Source of the DNA: Deinococcus arcticus
GTDB lineage: Bacteria > Deinococcota > Deinococci > Deinococcales > Deinococcaceae
Length of the DNA stretch: 64,000 nucleotides
Reading direction: 5' to 3'
Assembly (NCBI RefSeq): GCF_003028415.1
Contig: NZ_PYSV01000003.1
Location: 236,344 to 300,343 of the forward strand
In this document: positions 37,834 through 50,708 of the stretch, piece by piece
Layout: every line of letters begins with the position of its first letter
Position numbering within the stretch: position 1 is the first letter of the stretch
The notes under the pieces: generated by a model
What the model was told of the DNA's origin: nothing
Databases searched by the model: none
What the model saw: only the letters and a program-made list of their open reading frames with translations
Program-made: the position numbers and the translations under genes

Positions 37834-38621
37834 ATGAGTGCTGCTCTGGCGTTTCTGCGCGCGGCTCCGCCCCCACCCGGCCCCGGTGAACGGCAGCTGG
37901 GCACCTGCCCCCTGACTGTGCTGGTGGGGGTGACTGGCGTGGGCAAAAGTACCGCCCTGGCGGCCCTGCAGGGCCTGAACCGTGGCATGCAGGTATTGCC
38001 CGACCGCCGCGAGGTCACCGACGCCGTGATGATTGCGCCGCTGGCCGGCGGGCCAGTGCGCGACCGCGAGGAGCGCTTCGCCCTGACCGCCCGTTACCGC
38101 CGCGAGCACCCCGGCGGCATGGCCCAGGCGCTGGGGGCCCTGGTGGCCGACACCGCGCACTGGACCGGCCCGCTGGTGTTCGACGGCCTGCGTGGGCTGG
38201 ACGAGGTGCGGTACGCGGCCCAGACCTTTGCGGCGTGGCGCTTTGTGGCGCTGGGGGCCCCGGACGCGGTGCGGGTGCGCCGGTTGCTGGGCCGCGCCGA
38301 CGCGTTTGATGGGGTGGCCCCGGGGCGCACCGGCCCAGACCTGCGCGCCGAACTGGCCGCGCTGCCCGGCGCACCCGAGGTGTTTACGGAAGCCGAATTG
38401 GACGCCCTGGCTGCGCTGGTGACCCAGGGCCACGCCCCGGCCGAGGTGCGCGCCAAGACCAGCATTGTGCTCAGCGAACGCCGCCACTACGACCCGGCCG
38501 CCGCCGAGGCCTTTTTGCGCACCCTGCCCCCCACCCGGGCGCTGGTGCTGGACACGGACCGGCTGTCGCCAGCCGAGGTGGCGGCGGCCACTCGGCGCTG
38601 GGCCGGGCCCGGTGAAACGCT

Positions 38622-38625
<4 letters not shown>
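37834..38625 (+). CDS. P-loop ATP/GTP-binding protein of unknown role
   Basis: The 263-residue protein has a clear Walker [16 protein letters not shown], near residue 32. A Walker B-like strand [19 protein letters not shown] follows near 120, and a C-terminal alpha/beta part ends [19 protein letters not shown]. It resembles nucleoside/adenylate-kinase-type P-loop proteins, but I do not know the family. TACGCT ends 7 nt before the ATG, giving a leaderless start. The stop overlaps the GTG of the enolase-superfamily gene, so the two are co-translated. Confidence 0.75.
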
Positions 38626-39710
<1,085 letters not shown>

Positions 39711-39964
39711 GCACAGAGGTGTGGGAACCAGCGAGGTTCAAGCCGTCTTGCGACAGCGGCCCATTTTTCCTGTGCGGCCAGCGGCAGCCCCGCATTGCCG
39801 CTCCACCCGAGCGCCCGAGCAGGTGCCAGCACGCTGACGAGCGCGTCAAGTCCATCTCCCAACACCTTTCACCCATGAACCTCCTTCCCCTCAGCTGTCT
39901 AGACGCTGACGCTTTCCCAGCCAAAGGTCATATGCCTGTCAGAAACGGCGGACAATAATGAGGC

Positions 39965-40231
39965 ATGGATCAAGAGATGTTAAACGCCCTGTTGCTGCCG
40001 CTGATGTTCAGCATGGTCGGTGGCACCTTTGTTTTTCTGTACCGGCCAGAGCAGCGCGCCCAGGGCCTGCTGATCCTGACCCTGTTTCAACTGGTGGGCG
40101 CCGCCGGCTACGCCATGAAGCCCACGCTGGAACTGTTCGCGCTGCTGTGCGTGCATGCGCTGACCGTGCTGGTGCTGCTCACCCGTCATCTGCAGGCGCC
40201 GCTGCCCGTGGCCCAGCCCGAACAGAAGTAA
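39965..40231 (+). CDS. Hypothetical small membrane protein
   Basis: The 88-residue protein has three hydrophobic segments (about residues 7-25, 34-50 and 56-72) and a polar tail VAQPEQK. No family is recognised. The upstream 250 bp is non-coding; an AATAAT stretch just before the start may be its -10 box. The gene ends about 30 bp before repeat copy B. Confidence 0.65.
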   Translation: MDQEMLNALLLPLMFSMVGGTFVFLYRPEQRAQGLLILTLFQLVGAAGYAMKPTLELFALLCVHALTVLVLLTRHLQAPLPVAQPEQK

Positions 40232-40263
40232 AGCCGCCGGAACACAGCCCCGGCTTCCACCCC

Positions 40264-40420
40264 TGATACGGACGGCCGTCCATTTTCGGAACATCCGGGA
40301 AGAAGGCGGATGTTCCTCCAATGCCTGGACAGCCGTCTCTTTTCCTGCTCTGCTGCGCCTCTGCGCGTCCCTCCGGTCGGAACAATTCCGGAACACATGA
40401 CGGCAGTGTTCGGAACTCGG
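40264..40420 (+). repeat. Dispersed small non-coding repeat, copy B
   Basis: About 157 bp from TGATACGGACGGCCGTCCAT (40264) to GTTCGGAACTCGG. It matches copies A (20549-20724) and C (60981-61140) across all main blocks and has the shortest middle. It fills most of the gap after the 88-residue membrane protein. No coding potential is evident. Confidence 0.8.
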
Positions 40421-40535
40421 ATGCCCCCACGGGCAGAGCCTCGCAGGGCGACTGCCTGCGAAGGGCAGATGCTCCCGTCTCTCCCACCGCATCACCCAGC
40501 CCAGTGGCGCCCCTTCACCCCCGGAAGGGCGTTGG

Positions 40536-41060
40536 TCAGTCTTGCCGCGGCCCGGCGTCCTGCGCGGCCACTGCCGCCGAATCAGGGGGCCGGAGCAGGC
40601 GCCGCACCACCCTTTCCATGCTGCGCAGCACCGGCGGGCTGCGCAGGCACGTCACCAGGGCCCGCTCGGCGCCGTGTTCGCTGGCGCCCAGGGCCCCCTG
40701 CAGGGCGTCGCGCACCGGCGGGTGCCACTGCCCGCCCGGGGTGAGCAGCAGATCGTTCAGCAGGTCCGCCACCGGCAGGCAGGCCCCGGGCTGCTCGCCC
40801 CACCACGTCTGCAGTTGCGGGGCCCCCACGCGGTCCAGCGTGACCCCGGCGCGCAGCGGCGCCCGGGAGTGGCGCGCCACCTGTTCCAGCGTGGGCAGCA
40901 GCGCACCCACCAGATTCAGCGCGAGGCTGCGGCCCAGCAGGGTCAGGCGGGGCGGATCGGCGGCCGTGACCTGCAGGGTCTGGGTCAGGCGCCGGGCCAG
41001 CCGGTCGCCCTCGGCCAGCAGCGCGGCTCGCACCTCATCCGAAAACGTCACAGCCGCCAT
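40536..41060 (-). CDS. Hypothetical soluble protein
   Basis: The 174-residue, mostly helical protein is rich in Leu, Ala and Arg. It contains FSDEVRAALLAEGDRLARRL and SMERVVRRLLRPPDS. There is no signal peptide or TM segment. I do not recognise a family. The gene is divergent from glgP across an 88-bp gap. Good codon-position bias and sensible start support a real gene, but a function cannot be proposed. Confidence 0.6.
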   Translation of the reverse strand: MAAVTFSDEVRAALLAEGDRLARRLTQTLQVTAADPPRLTLLGRSLALNLVGALLPTLEQVARHSRAPLRAGVTLDRVGAPQLQTWWGEQPGACLPVADLLNDLLLTPGGQWHPPVRDALQGALGASEHGAERALVTCLRSPPVLRSMERVVRRLLRPPDSAAVAAQDAGPRQD

Positions 41061-41148
41061 GCTGCCACGAACCGGGTCCCCGCCGCGCCAGTCATGCCCA
41101 AGCAGCGCGGGCCCCGGCCAAAGGGCGGTCGTGTAAGCTCAGGATTGT

Positions 41149-43665
41149 ATGAACGTCATTGGCAAAGTCACGGTGCTGCCTCAGCTGCCGTCCAGCATCG
41201 CCCGCCTGTCGGAACTGGCATACAACCTCTACTGGTCGTGGACCCCACATGCACAGGCGCTGTACCAGGATCTGGACCCAGAATTGTGGGAGCGCTTCCA
41301 ACGCAATCCCGTGCGCACCCTGCTGGAAGTGCCCCAGGCCCGCCTGCAGGCGCTGGCCGCCGACCCCGCCTACCTCGCGCGCTACGCCTCGGTGATGGCC
41401 GAGTTCGACGCCTACATGGGCAAGAAGGACACCTGGGCCAGCAAGAACGCGCCGGGAATGAAGCCAGTGGCGTACTTCAGCATGGAATACGCCTTTCACG
41501 AGTCGCTGCCCATCTATTCGGGCGGCCTGGGCGTGCTGGCCGGCGACCACTGCAAGAGTGCGTCCGACCTGGGGATTTCCTTTACGGCCGTGGGCATGCT
41601 GTTTCACCAGGGGTATTTCCGGCAGCTGTTCGACAAGGACGGGTGGCAGACCGAGGCCTACGACGAGCTGGACCTGACCACCCTGCCCATCACCCCGGCC
41701 CAGACCCCGGCGGGCCAGGACGCCCGGGTGAAGGTGCGCATGGCCGACCGGGACGTGCATGTGCGCGTGTGGAACCTGAACGTGGGCCGCATTCGCGTGC
41801 TGCTGCTGGACAGCAACGTGCCCGAGAACAGTGAGGACGACCGCAAGCTCACGGCCCGCCTGTACGGCGGCAACCAGGAACTGCGCGTGCAGCAGTACGT
41901 GCTGCTGGGCGTGGCAGGCATTCGCGCCCTGCGCCTGCTGGGCATTCCCGGCGACGTGTACCACATGAACGAGGGCCACGCCGCCCTGCTGAGCCTGGAG
42001 CGCATCCGCGAGGCGGTGGCCCAGGGGCTGGACTTCCGCACCGCCGTGGAAACGGTGGCGGCCAGCACGCTGTTTACCACCCACACGCCGGTGCCGGCGG
42101 GCAACGACGCCTTTGCCTATGACCTGATGGACCGCTACCTGGGCAAGTGGCCGGGCCTGCTGAACACGGGGCGCGACGACCTGTACGCCCTGGCCCGCCA
42201 CGACCAGATGTGGGACGGCCATCTGGTGCCCACCTTTTCCATGACGGTCTTTGCGCTGAACCTCAGCCGCGCCGCCAACGGCGTGTCCGAACTGCACGGC
42301 GAAGTCAGCCGCGACATGTGGAAATTCCTGTACGAGGGCGCCGAGGCCGGGGAAGTGCCTATCGGGCACGTGACAAACGGCGCGCACAACCTCACCTTTA
42401 CCAGCCAGGCCATGCGCGACCTGCTGTCCACCGTGCTGCCGGCGGACTGGACCGAGCGGCTGGAAGAAGAAGCGATGTGGCAGGCCGTCGAGCGCCTGAG
42501 CGACGAGCAGCTGCGCGGCGTGCAGCGCGAGATGAAGCGCGAGATGATCTCGTTCGTGCGCGCCCGGGTGCGCGAGCAGAATCTGCGCAACGGGGCCTCG
42601 GCCGCCGACGTGGCCGCTGCCGGCAGCCTGCTGGACGAGAACACCCTGACCATCGGCTTTGCGCGGCGCTTTGCCACCTACAAACGCGCCACGCTGCTGT
42701 TCCGCGACAAGGCGCGTCTGAGCCGGATTGTGAACCACCCCGAGCGCCCGGTGCAGTTTGTGTTTGCGGGCAAGGCGCACCCGGCCGACAACCCGGGCAA
42801 GGCGTTTATTCAGGAAATTTACCGGGTCAGCCAGGAACCCGAGTTCCGGGGCAAGATCGTGATTCTGGAAAATTACGACATGAACGTGGCCCGCCACCTC
42901 GTGCAGGGCGTGGACATCTGGCTGAACAACCCCCGCCGCCCCCTGGAGGCTTCGGGCACCAGCGGCATGAAGGCCAGCTTCAATGGCAGCCCCAACCTGT
43001 CTATTCTGGACGGCTGGTGGCGCGAAGGCTATGACGGCACCAACGGCTGGCCCATTGGCGAGGAGCGCGAATACGCCGACCTGAACGTACAGGACGACGC
43101 CGACGCCTATTCCATGTACCACACGCTGGAGCAGGACATCGTGCCGCGCTACTACGGGGCCCCCACCGACGCCGATTCCTGGGCCGACACGGTGCGCCGC
43201 GCCATTCAGACGGTCAGCCCGCGCTTTTCCATGCAGCGCCAGGTGATTGACTACACCCAGAAGTACTACCTGCCCATTGCGCACAGGGGCGCCGCCCTGG
43301 CCGAGCACAGCAGCGCCCGCGCCCGCGAAATTGCAAGCTGGAAGGGCTGGGTGCGCCAGCAGTGGCCCTACACCACCCTCATGGCCCAGGCGCAGCTGCC
43401 CGCCACCACCCACCCCGGCCAGACGGTGCCGGTGCGCGCGCAGGTGAACCCGGCCGGCATCAACCTGAGCGAGCTGCGCGTGGAGGCAGTGCTCAAGCGC
43501 GGCGAGCACCTGACCCGCATGCCGCTGCGCAGCCACGGCGACGGCACCTTCAGCGCCGACGTGCCCCTGCAGAACAGCGGCCTGTACTCGGTGGGCGTGC
43601 GGATGCTGCCGGTGATTGAGGGCCTGAGCAACGACCTGGAAGCCGGCCTGATCAAGTGGGCGTAA
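41149..43665 (+). CDS. glgP: Glycogen/alpha-glucan phosphorylase
   Basis: GlgP releases glucose-1-phosphate from glycogen ends using PLP. The 838-residue protein is the short GT35 form (DUF3417/TIGR02094 type) with FSMEYAFHESLPIYSGGLGVLAGD near the N-terminus, YHMNEGHAALLSLERI, FARRFATYKRA, and the PLP region EASGTSGMKASFNG. It lacks the longer N-terminal regulatory part of the MalP/GlgP type. A TAAGCT box ends 9 nt before the ATG. A strong terminator follows at 43682. It works with GlgB (2036-3937) in glycogen turnover. Confidence 0.96.
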   Translation: MNVIGKVTVLPQLPSSIARLSELAYNLYWSWTPHAQALYQDLDPELWERFQRNPVRTLLEVPQARLQALAADPAYLARYASVMAEFDAYMGKKDTWASKNAPGMKPVAYFSMEYAFHESLPIYSGGLGVLAGDHCKSASDLGISFTAVGMLFHQGYFRQLFDKDGWQTEAYDELDLTTLPITPAQTPAGQDARVKVRMADRDVHVRVWNLNVGRIRVLLLDSNVPENSEDDRKLTARLYGGNQELRVQQYVLLGVAGIRALRLLGIPGDVYHMNEGHAALLSLERIREAVAQGLDFRTAVETVAASTLFTTHTPVPAGNDAFAYDLMDRYLGKWPGLLNTGRDDLYALARHDQMWDGHLVPTFSMTVFALNLSRAANGVSELHGEVSRDMWKFLYEGAEAGEVPIGHVTNGAHNLTFTSQAMRDLLSTVLPADWTERLEEEAMWQAVERLSDEQLRGVQREMKREMISFVRARVREQNLRNGASAADVAAAGSLLDENTLTIGFARRFATYKRATLLFRDKARLSRIVNHPERPVQFVFAGKAHPADNPGKAFIQEIYRVSQEPEFRGKIVILENYDMNVARHLVQGVDIWLNNPRRPLEASGTSGMKASFNGSPNLSILDGWWREGYDGTNGWPIGEEREYADLNVQDDADAYSMYHTLEQDIVPRYYGAPTDADSWADTVRRAIQTVSPRFSMQRQVIDYTQKYYLPIAHRGAALAEHSSARAREIASWKGWVRQQWPYTTLMAQAQLPATTHPGQTVPVRAQVNPAGINLSELRVEAVLKRGEHLTRMPLRSHGDGTFSADVPLQNSGLYSVGVRMLPVIEGLSNDLEAGLIKWA

Positions 43666-43681
43666 CGGCGTAAAGCGAAGG

Positions 43682-43715
43682 GCCCCCGGGTGCGGTTGCG
43701 CGCCGGGGGCTTTTT
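43682..43715 (+). terminator. Intrinsic terminator of glgP
   Basis: An 8-bp stem GCCCCCGG / CCGGGGGC (43682-43689 and 43703-43710) is followed directly by TTTTT. It starts 16 bp after the glgP stop. Confidence 0.85.
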
Positions 43716-43860
43716 GTTGGGCCATGAGCTCTGGGCTCTGGGCCATGAGGAACGGCAGGGGGGAGAAGCCCGCCTCTCCCCCCTGGTTTTTGCCATCTGC
43801 CATAAGCCATGGGCCATGAGCCGGGGCCCTCCCCCATGGCTCATGGCCCAAGGCCCATAA
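43716..43860. repeat. GGGCCATGAGC-type repeat block with two hairpins
   Basis: The segment contains many variants of GGGCCATGAGC and its complement. One perfect hairpin (AGGGGGGAGA / TCTCCCCCCT, 43757-43784) is followed by GGTTTTT and could be a second terminator on the plus strand. Another pairs GGGCCATGAGCC (43811-43822) with GGCTCATGGCCC (43838-43849). A similar block follows era at 60851-60891. It separates convergent glgP and mglA. Confidence 0.6.
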
Positions 43861-43863
43861 CCC

Positions 43864-44454
<591 letters not shown>

Positions 44455-44483
44455 GGGTGTCCTCCTGAAGAAATGCGCGCGGC

Positions 44484-44969
44484 TTAACCGAGCAGGTCGT
44501 CGAGCAGGGACGCCGCACCCTGGCTGAAGTCGTCATTCAGTTGCACAGGCGGCAGGTCCTTGAGTTCGTCCAGGATCGCTGCGATCTGCGTGATGGTCTT
44601 CTTGGCGTACACCTTGACCTTGCCCAGCGGCACCGAGGCGTCGAAGATCAGCGTCAGGAGCGAGTCGGTGCCCACGGATTCCACGTATAGGGTGCCGTTT
44701 TCACCCTGGTGGATCTGCTCACTGAAGGTGCGCTCGCCCAGCATGTTCGCCAGCGCAGCGGTGGCGGCGGCGTTGCTGGCCACCAGCGTGGCCACGCTGT
44801 CCAGCGCGGGGGGGCGGGGCGCCCACAGCGCTTCTTTGTGCGAGAGCACGAACCCCTTGCGGTCCACCAGCAGGCCGTAGCGCACGCCCGTGGTTTCCAG
44901 GAGCTCCTGAATATGCTGATCCACGCGCTCAAACGCGTCGCCGTAGAGTGCCAGGGTGGGTTCGATCAT
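44484..44969 (-). CDS. mglB: MglB, roadblock/LC7-domain GTPase activator
   Basis: MglB is a homodimeric roadblock/LC7 protein that stimulates GTP hydrolysis by MglA. The 161-residue protein starts [20 protein letters not shown]. It has [34 protein letters not shown] and [20 protein letters not shown], the usual fold blocks, and an acidic C-terminal helix. The start at 44969 has a TACACT box 9 nt upstream. Longer open frame upstream is antisense to the glycosidase gene and not part of it. Confidence 0.93.
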   Translation of the reverse strand: MIEPTLALYGDAFERVDQHIQELLETTGVRYGLLVDRKGFVLSHKEALWAPRPPALDSVATLVASNAAATAALANMLGERTFSEQIHQGENGTLYVESVGTDSLLTLIFDASVPLGKVKVYAKKTITQIAAILDELKDLPPVQLNDDFSQGAASLLDDLLG

Positions 44970-45095
44970 ATGCCCGTCAGTGTAAGGGCGTTTTTCATAC
45001 AAGAGCCTGACTGACTCCGGGGGCCAGGTCCACGGCGCGCGGCAGCTGACGAAAGGCTCACCCACCAGCGCCAGCACGGCACTACACTCGCCCGC

Positions 45096-46913
<1,818 letters not shown>

Positions 46914-46935
46914 GGGCAGGGCCTGGGGGCGGCGC

Positions 46936-47478
46936 TCAGACCCCCACCCCCAGGCGCTCCATCAGGCGCACGTACGCCTGGGCCGTCACCTGCACGTCCC
47001 CGAAACTGCGGTGGCGGCCCCCGGGGGCAAAGTTCAGGCCCAGGCGGTCGGCCAGGGCATTCAGGTTATGGGCGCGCTCTTTGGGAAAGGCGCGGCGCGA
47101 GAGCTGCACGGTGCAGTGCTCGGCGGCCGGGGTCCAGTCCAGACCGTGGCGGCGGGCGTGCACCCGCATAAAGCCGCCGTCAAAGCCGATGTTGTGTGCC
47201 ACCACCGGCCAGCCGTTCACGAAGTCCAGAAACTCGGGCAGCACCTCCGGCAACCCCGGGGCGCCGCGCACCATCTCGTTGCTGATGCCGTGTACCCGCT
47301 CGGCGCGCCAGGGAATCAGCAGGGGCTGTCCCGCCTCCCCCGTGGGGCGCACCAGGGTTTCAAACTTCTGCGTTTCATCCACCTGGCCGTCCACAATGCG
47401 CAGCGCGCCGATTTCCACAATGCCGTCCCGCTCGGGCGAGAGGCCAGTGGTTTCCAGGTCGAACACAACGACGTTCAC
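46936..47478 (-). CDS. DnaQ-like 3'-5' exonuclease (DEDDh)
   Basis: The 180-residue protein has all exonuclease motifs: Exo[13 protein letters not shown], Exo[14 protein letters not shown], and Exo[13 protein letters not shown] with the DEDDh histidine. It could be the proofreading epsilon subunit or a free-standing exonuclease. The GTG start at 47478 lies 7 nt after TACCCT. Being without a polymerase domain and in no polymerase operon, it is better called DnaQ-like than dnaQ. Confidence 0.88.
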   Translation of the reverse strand: MNVVVFDLETTGLSPERDGIVEIGALRIVDGQVDETQKFETLVRPTGEAGQPLLIPWRAERVHGISNEMVRGAPGLPEVLPEFLDFVNGWPVVAHNIGFDGGFMRVHARRHGLDWTPAAEHCTVQLSRRAFPKERAHNLNALADRLGLNFAPGGRHRSFGDVQVTAQAYVRLMERLGVGV

Positions 47479-47544
47479 GCCCTGCAGGGTAGCGCAGGGC
47501 GCAGGCAGCGGGTGATGGGTTGCGGGACCATGTTCACACCAGCG

Positions 47545-47583
47545 CCCAGAGGCGCTGAGGGCGAGTGCCTCAGCGCCTCTGGG
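47545..47583 (-). terminator. 15-bp perfect hairpin
   Basis: CCCAGAGGCGCTGAG (47545-47559) pairs perfectly with CTCAGCGCCTCTGGG (47569-47583) around a 9-nt loop. It lies 8 bp after the stop of the secreted-protein gene at 47592 and upstream of the exonuclease gene. No T-run follows, so it may be a stability element or a factor-assisted terminator. Confidence 0.55.
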
Positions 47584-47591
47584 TACCCCGA

Positions 47592-48509
47592 TCAGCGCAC
47601 CAGCAGCGGTTCGTAGGCCGTTTTCACCGCACCATTGGCGAAGGTCAGGCGGGCAATGGTGTTCAGGCTGGTCACCTGCCGCCCCGCCACCGCCCTCACT
47701 GCCAGGCTGAGGTTGGCGGTGACCGTGCGCCCCTGCTGGCTCAGGCGCGGATCCAGCGGGCCCGGGGTGCGGCCGGGCAGCCAGACCTCCTTTTCGGGCA
47801 GCAGCTTTTTCACGTACTGCCCGCCCTGCACATACTCGATCTCGTACTGGAATTCGGCCCGCACCACGGGGCTCTGCGCGCCCTTGGTTTCAATCACGAG
47901 GTCGCAGCGGGCCGCCTGCCCCATCACGAGGAAGGTGTTCACCCCGGCCGCCGACCGGCACGAGCGGAAGGCCCAGACGTTGAGTTTGGTGGGTCCACTG
48001 GTGAGCGTGGCGGCGCTGGGGGCGGTGCGGGTCAGGTACGCGCGGTCGGCTTCGATAACAAAGCGGGTGTACGCCGGGTCCCAGTCGCAGTAGATGCGCG
48101 AGGTGCGGTCGTCAGGGCTGGTGGCCAGCACGCGGTACTGACTGCCGTCCAGGGCGTAACAGTTCTCCAGGCGGCCCGTGTTGGACACGAACCCCATGGC
48201 CAGTTGCTGCACCGCCGCGAAGGTGGACCGGTCGAGGTCGGCGTTCACGTCGTCGTTGTACGAATGCAGGCTGATGGACGTAATGCGGCTGCCCGGCTCG
48301 CCTGACTCGCGCTGCACCTCCAGCAGCTGCGAGCCGTTGCGGCGCAGTTCGTAGGTCCAGGTGCGTCCGGACTGTTCCAGCAGCGCGCAGCTGTACTGCC
48401 GGCAAAACGGGCTGGTGGACACGGCGCCGCCCGTGCCCAGCAGGCCCGCTGCCCCTGCACCAGAGGCCAGCAGAAGGGTGGTGGTCGCAGCGAAGCGGAG
48501 CAGGCTCAT
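47592..48509 (-). CDS. Secreted hypothetical protein with cysteines
   Basis: The 305-residue precursor starts with a signal peptide ([19 protein letters not shown]). The mature protein has six cysteines ([33 protein letters not shown]) that could form disulfides, and mostly beta-type sequence. No known domain is recognised. TATGCT ends 6 nt before the ATG, a leaderless arrangement. A 15-bp hairpin follows the gene. Confidence 0.75.
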   Translation of the reverse strand: MSLLRFAATTTLLLASGAGAAGLLGTGGAVSTSPFCRQYSCALLEQSGRTWTYELRRNGSQLLEVQRESGEPGSRITSISLHSYNDDVNADLDRSTFAAVQQLAMGFVSNTGRLENCYALDGSQYRVLATSPDDRTSRIYCDWDPAYTRFVIEADRAYLTRTAPSAATLTSGPTKLNVWAFRSCRSAAGVNTFLVMGQAARCDLVIETKGAQSPVVRAEFQYEIEYVQGGQYVKKLLPEKEVWLPGRTPGPLDPRLSQQGRTVTANLSLAVRAVAGRQVTSLNTIARLTFANGAVKTAYEPLLVR

Positions 48510-48639
48510 GGCCTGAGCATAGAAGCCCGGCCCCCGGCGCGCACGCGAGGTTGACCAGCGTCCGGGGCCCACCCATATTCATATGGACTTCATCTGTTCC
48601 GCCGACAGGCCAGGACAGGGCCGGCTTATCGTTTCCACG

Positions 48640-48710
48640 CCTGGAGGGGTGCTGTTCCCTTTTCCGCTCTGCGGCGCTGCTGTGCCAGTCCGCCCCACCC
48701 TGAACCGCTG
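48640..48710. repeat. Diverged member of the small repeat family (weak)
   Basis: TTCCCTTTTCCGCTCTGCGG (48655-48674) followed by CGCTGCTGTGCCAGTCCGCC resembles the segment at 20452-20505. It shares the core of the small repeats but has no full-length alignment. It lies in the 251-bp gap between the secreted-protein gene and gluconokinase, where no gene is seen. Confidence 0.35.
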
Positions 48711-48760
48711 TTGCCCAGGATGGGGTCGGAGGCCGTCTCAGGAACGCCTGAAGGCCGCTC

Positions 48761-49249
48761 TCAGGGCAGGTCCAGCAGCGCCAGCGCGCGGTCGCGCAGG
48801 TCGTCTGGGGTATCCTCGGGCGCCACGTGCAGGGTCAGCACATCGGTTTCGCTGGGCATGGGTGGTTCAAGCGCTTCAAACTGAGACGGCAGCAGCGCGG
48901 GCCCGGCAAAGTGGCCGTCGCGCGCTTCCAGGCGCTCGTACACCAGCCCCGGCGGCACCTCCAGGTACAGAAACCGGGTGCCGGGCAGCCGCAGCACGTC
49001 GCGGTAGCGGCGTTTCAACGCCGAACAGGCCAGGACCACCTGCCCGCGCTCGCCCAGGGCGCGGCGCAGGGCCAGCAGCCAGGGACGGCGGTCGTCGTCC
49101 GTCATGGGGGTGCCGGACGCCATCTGGGCGCGCGCCTGCTCGGAGTGATAGTCGTCGGCGTCCAGAAAGGGCCAGTCCAGGGCCCCGGCCAGGGCCTGCC
49201 CCAGCGCGGTCTTGCCACTGCCAATGACGCCCATGACCACCACTCGCAT
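48761..49249 (-). CDS. gntK: Gluconokinase
   Basis: Gluconokinase phosphorylates gluconate to 6-phosphogluconate. The 162-residue protein has Walker A MGVIGSGKTALGQALA, FLDADDYHSEQARAQMASGTPMTDDDRRPWL, ACSALKRRYRDVLR, and GHFAGPALLPSQFEALEPP. These are the standard GntK blocks. No gluconate transporter or regulator is adjacent. The ATG at 49249 follows a CACACT box by 5 nt. Confidence 0.93.
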   Translation of the reverse strand: MRVVVMGVIGSGKTALGQALAGALDWPFLDADDYHSEQARAQMASGTPMTDDDRRPWLLALRRALGERGQVVLACSALKRRYRDVLRLPGTRFLYLEVPPGLVYERLEARDGHFAGPALLPSQFEALEPPMPSETDVLTLHVAPEDTPDDLRDRALALLDLP

Positions 49250-49284
49250 GCCCCAGTGTGCCGGGCGGCCCAGGCCCGGTGGGT

Positions 49285-50178
49285 TTAGGGGACGTTTAGC
49301 TTTTGCAGCGCGCCCACCGCCTCCTCCTTGCCCTTGGCTTCCACCTCTATCCAGGGCACATCGGCGTAGGCGCTGGGCACCGCACTGATCAGGTGGCTGT
49401 GGCGGCGGTCCCCGGGGCCCTCCAGGCCGTTGCTCAGGTGCACCACCTGCCAGGACGGGGGCTGCCACGTGCCCCGGGCGGCCAGCACCCACTCGCGCAC
49501 GCTGGGGTCTTCCTGGTCGGGCAGCTTTTCGCGCACCACATGGTGGTGGGCATCAAACACCAGGGGCGTGCCGGTGGCTTCACAGACCGGCAGCAATTCG
49601 GCCGGGCCATACGCCCGCTCATCGTTTTCCAGTCCCAGGCGCAGGCGCACGCCGTCGGGCAGGTCGGGAATGACGGCCTGCAATTCGGCGGCGCGGCCCC
49701 CCTTGCCGCCGTGCAGCAGCAGCAGGTTCCAGGTGCTGCGGGTCAGCCCCAGGCCGTCCAGCACGCGGGCGTGGCTGATCATTGCCTGCACGCTGGCCAC
49801 ACGCACCTCGGGGCGGTCACTGTTCAGCACAATGAACTGTTCCGGGTGCATCAGCACGCGAATCCCGGCGTCCACGAACGCCTGCCCAGCTTCGCGCAGC
49901 TGCGGGGCCAGCCCGTCCAGCACCGCCGAGCCCGTGTCGTCGCCCACCAGGTCCAGCATGGGAAAGAGGCTGGAACTCAGGCGGTACAGGCGAATGCCGC
50001 GCGCCGCGCAGTAGTCGGCGGCGCGGCGCACCCGGGCAATGTTGTCGGCGTACAGGTCCAGCAGTTTGGCCTCGCGCTCGGCCGGAGACAGCAGCTGGTA
50101 GCGCGAGAGGGTCACGGTGCGAAAGCGCACCTCCGGTCCTACCGTCATGCACACCAGCCCGTAGGCGGGGCCAGTCAC
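49285..50178 (-). CDS. uvsE: UV DNA damage endonuclease UvsE (UVDE family)
   Basis: UvsE nicks DNA on the 5' side of pyrimidine dimers and 6-4 photoproducts, an alternative to nucleotide excision repair known from Deinococcus. The 297-residue TIM barrel shows [79 protein letters not shown] and VHLSNG, with the metal-binding His/Glu/Asp residues. The GTG at 50178 overlaps the stop of the DUF2256 gene (GTGA). An extra upstream in-frame stretch is antisense-like and left out. Confidence 0.95.
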   Translation of the reverse strand: MTGPAYGLVCMTVGPEVRFRTVTLSRYQLLSPAEREAKLLDLYADNIARVRRAADYCAARGIRLYRLSSSLFPMLDLVGDDTGSAVLDGLAPQLREAGQAFVDAGIRVLMHPEQFIVLNSDRPEVRVASVQAMISHARVLDGLGLTRSTWNLLLLHGGKGGRAAELQAVIPDLPDGVRLRLGLENDERAYGPAELLPVCEATGTPLVFDAHHHVVREKLPDQEDPSVREWVLAARGTWQPPSWQVVHLSNGLEGPGDRRHSHLISAVPSAYADVPWIEVEAKGKEEAVGALQKLNVP

Positions 50179-50345
50179 GCGGGCCTCCGGGCCTGTTTGC
50201 GGCAGCGCTCCGAGCAGTAGCGCACCTGCTCCCAGTCGCGCGCCCACTTGCGGCGCCAGGTAAAGGGCAGGCCGCAGGCGGCGCACACCTTGCTGGGCCG
50301 CTGACTGGGGGGCCGCCCTTTTCCAAATGAGGCTTGCGTGGCCAT
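50175..50345 (-). CDS. DUF2256 zinc-ribbon-like small protein
   Basis: The 56-residue protein matches DUF2256: [20 protein letters not shown] then [14 protein letters not shown]. Its two CxxC-type cysteine pairs suggest a zinc site. In other bacteria DUF2256 genes often lie beside photolyase/cryptochrome-like genes. Here it is fused by a GTGA overlap to uvsE. The ATG at 50345 follows a CATGCT box by 7 nt, so it is the promoter-proximal gene of the pair. Its role in light-damage repair is inferred from context. Confidence 0.85.
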   Translation of the reverse strand: MATQASFGKGRPPSQRPSKVCAACGLPFTWRRKWARDWEQVRYCSERCRKQARRPA

Positions 50346-50458
50346 TGCGCGCAGCATGCCCCGCCCACTTCCCGGGTGACAGTGCCGGCGCTTGCTGTTT
50401 TCTTGGGGGTTGGGCGAGGACTGCGGTGAAAGCAGGATTGAGAAGCTGGCTTCACATT

Positions 50459-50470
50459 GAAAACGTTTTC
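50459..50470. promoter_or_regulatory. LacI-type palindrome, distal
   Basis: GAAAACGTTTTC is a perfect 12-bp palindrome with the central CG typical of LacI/GalR-family operators. It lies 65 bp before the -35 box of the GH16 gene. Confidence 0.5.
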
Positions 50471-50534
50471 GAATGGGATGGTCTGCTGTTGTCCCTTTCG
50501 ACCGACAAGTTGTTCCTGCCGGGCCACCTAAGGC

Positions 50535-50563
50535 TTGACAGCGCTTTCAGGACCTCTTACGCT
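50535..50563 (+). promoter_or_regulatory. GH16 gene promoter with overlapping LacI-type operator
   Basis: TTGACA (50535-50540) and TACGCT (50558-50563) are exactly 17 bp apart. TGACAGCGCTTTCA (50536-50549), overlapping the -35, differs at one position from the palindrome TGAAAGCGCTTTCA, a LacI-family operator type. The transcript would have a leader of about 140 nt before the ATG at 50709. Confidence 0.6.
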
Positions 50564-50708
50564 GCGGCCAAGCAGTCCAATCCAGTCTGGCCCTGGCGTC
50601 AGGGCTTCTCTTGCCGTCGGCCTTTTCGCTGGTGCGGGCGGTGAAGGCTGCTGTGTCTCCCCCTGCCGCGTTCCCGCCGCTCCCCGCCCCCCCTGCCCCG
50701 GAGGACCT

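Noticed and set aside
39711..39964. Small genes in the gap after the enolase-superfamily gene
   Set aside because: Frames on both strands are short, lack ribosome sites or leaderless boxes, and have no sensible composition.
41092..43851. A ~900-codon minus-strand open frame opposite glgP
   Set aside because: Shadow of glgP, with no recognisable domain.
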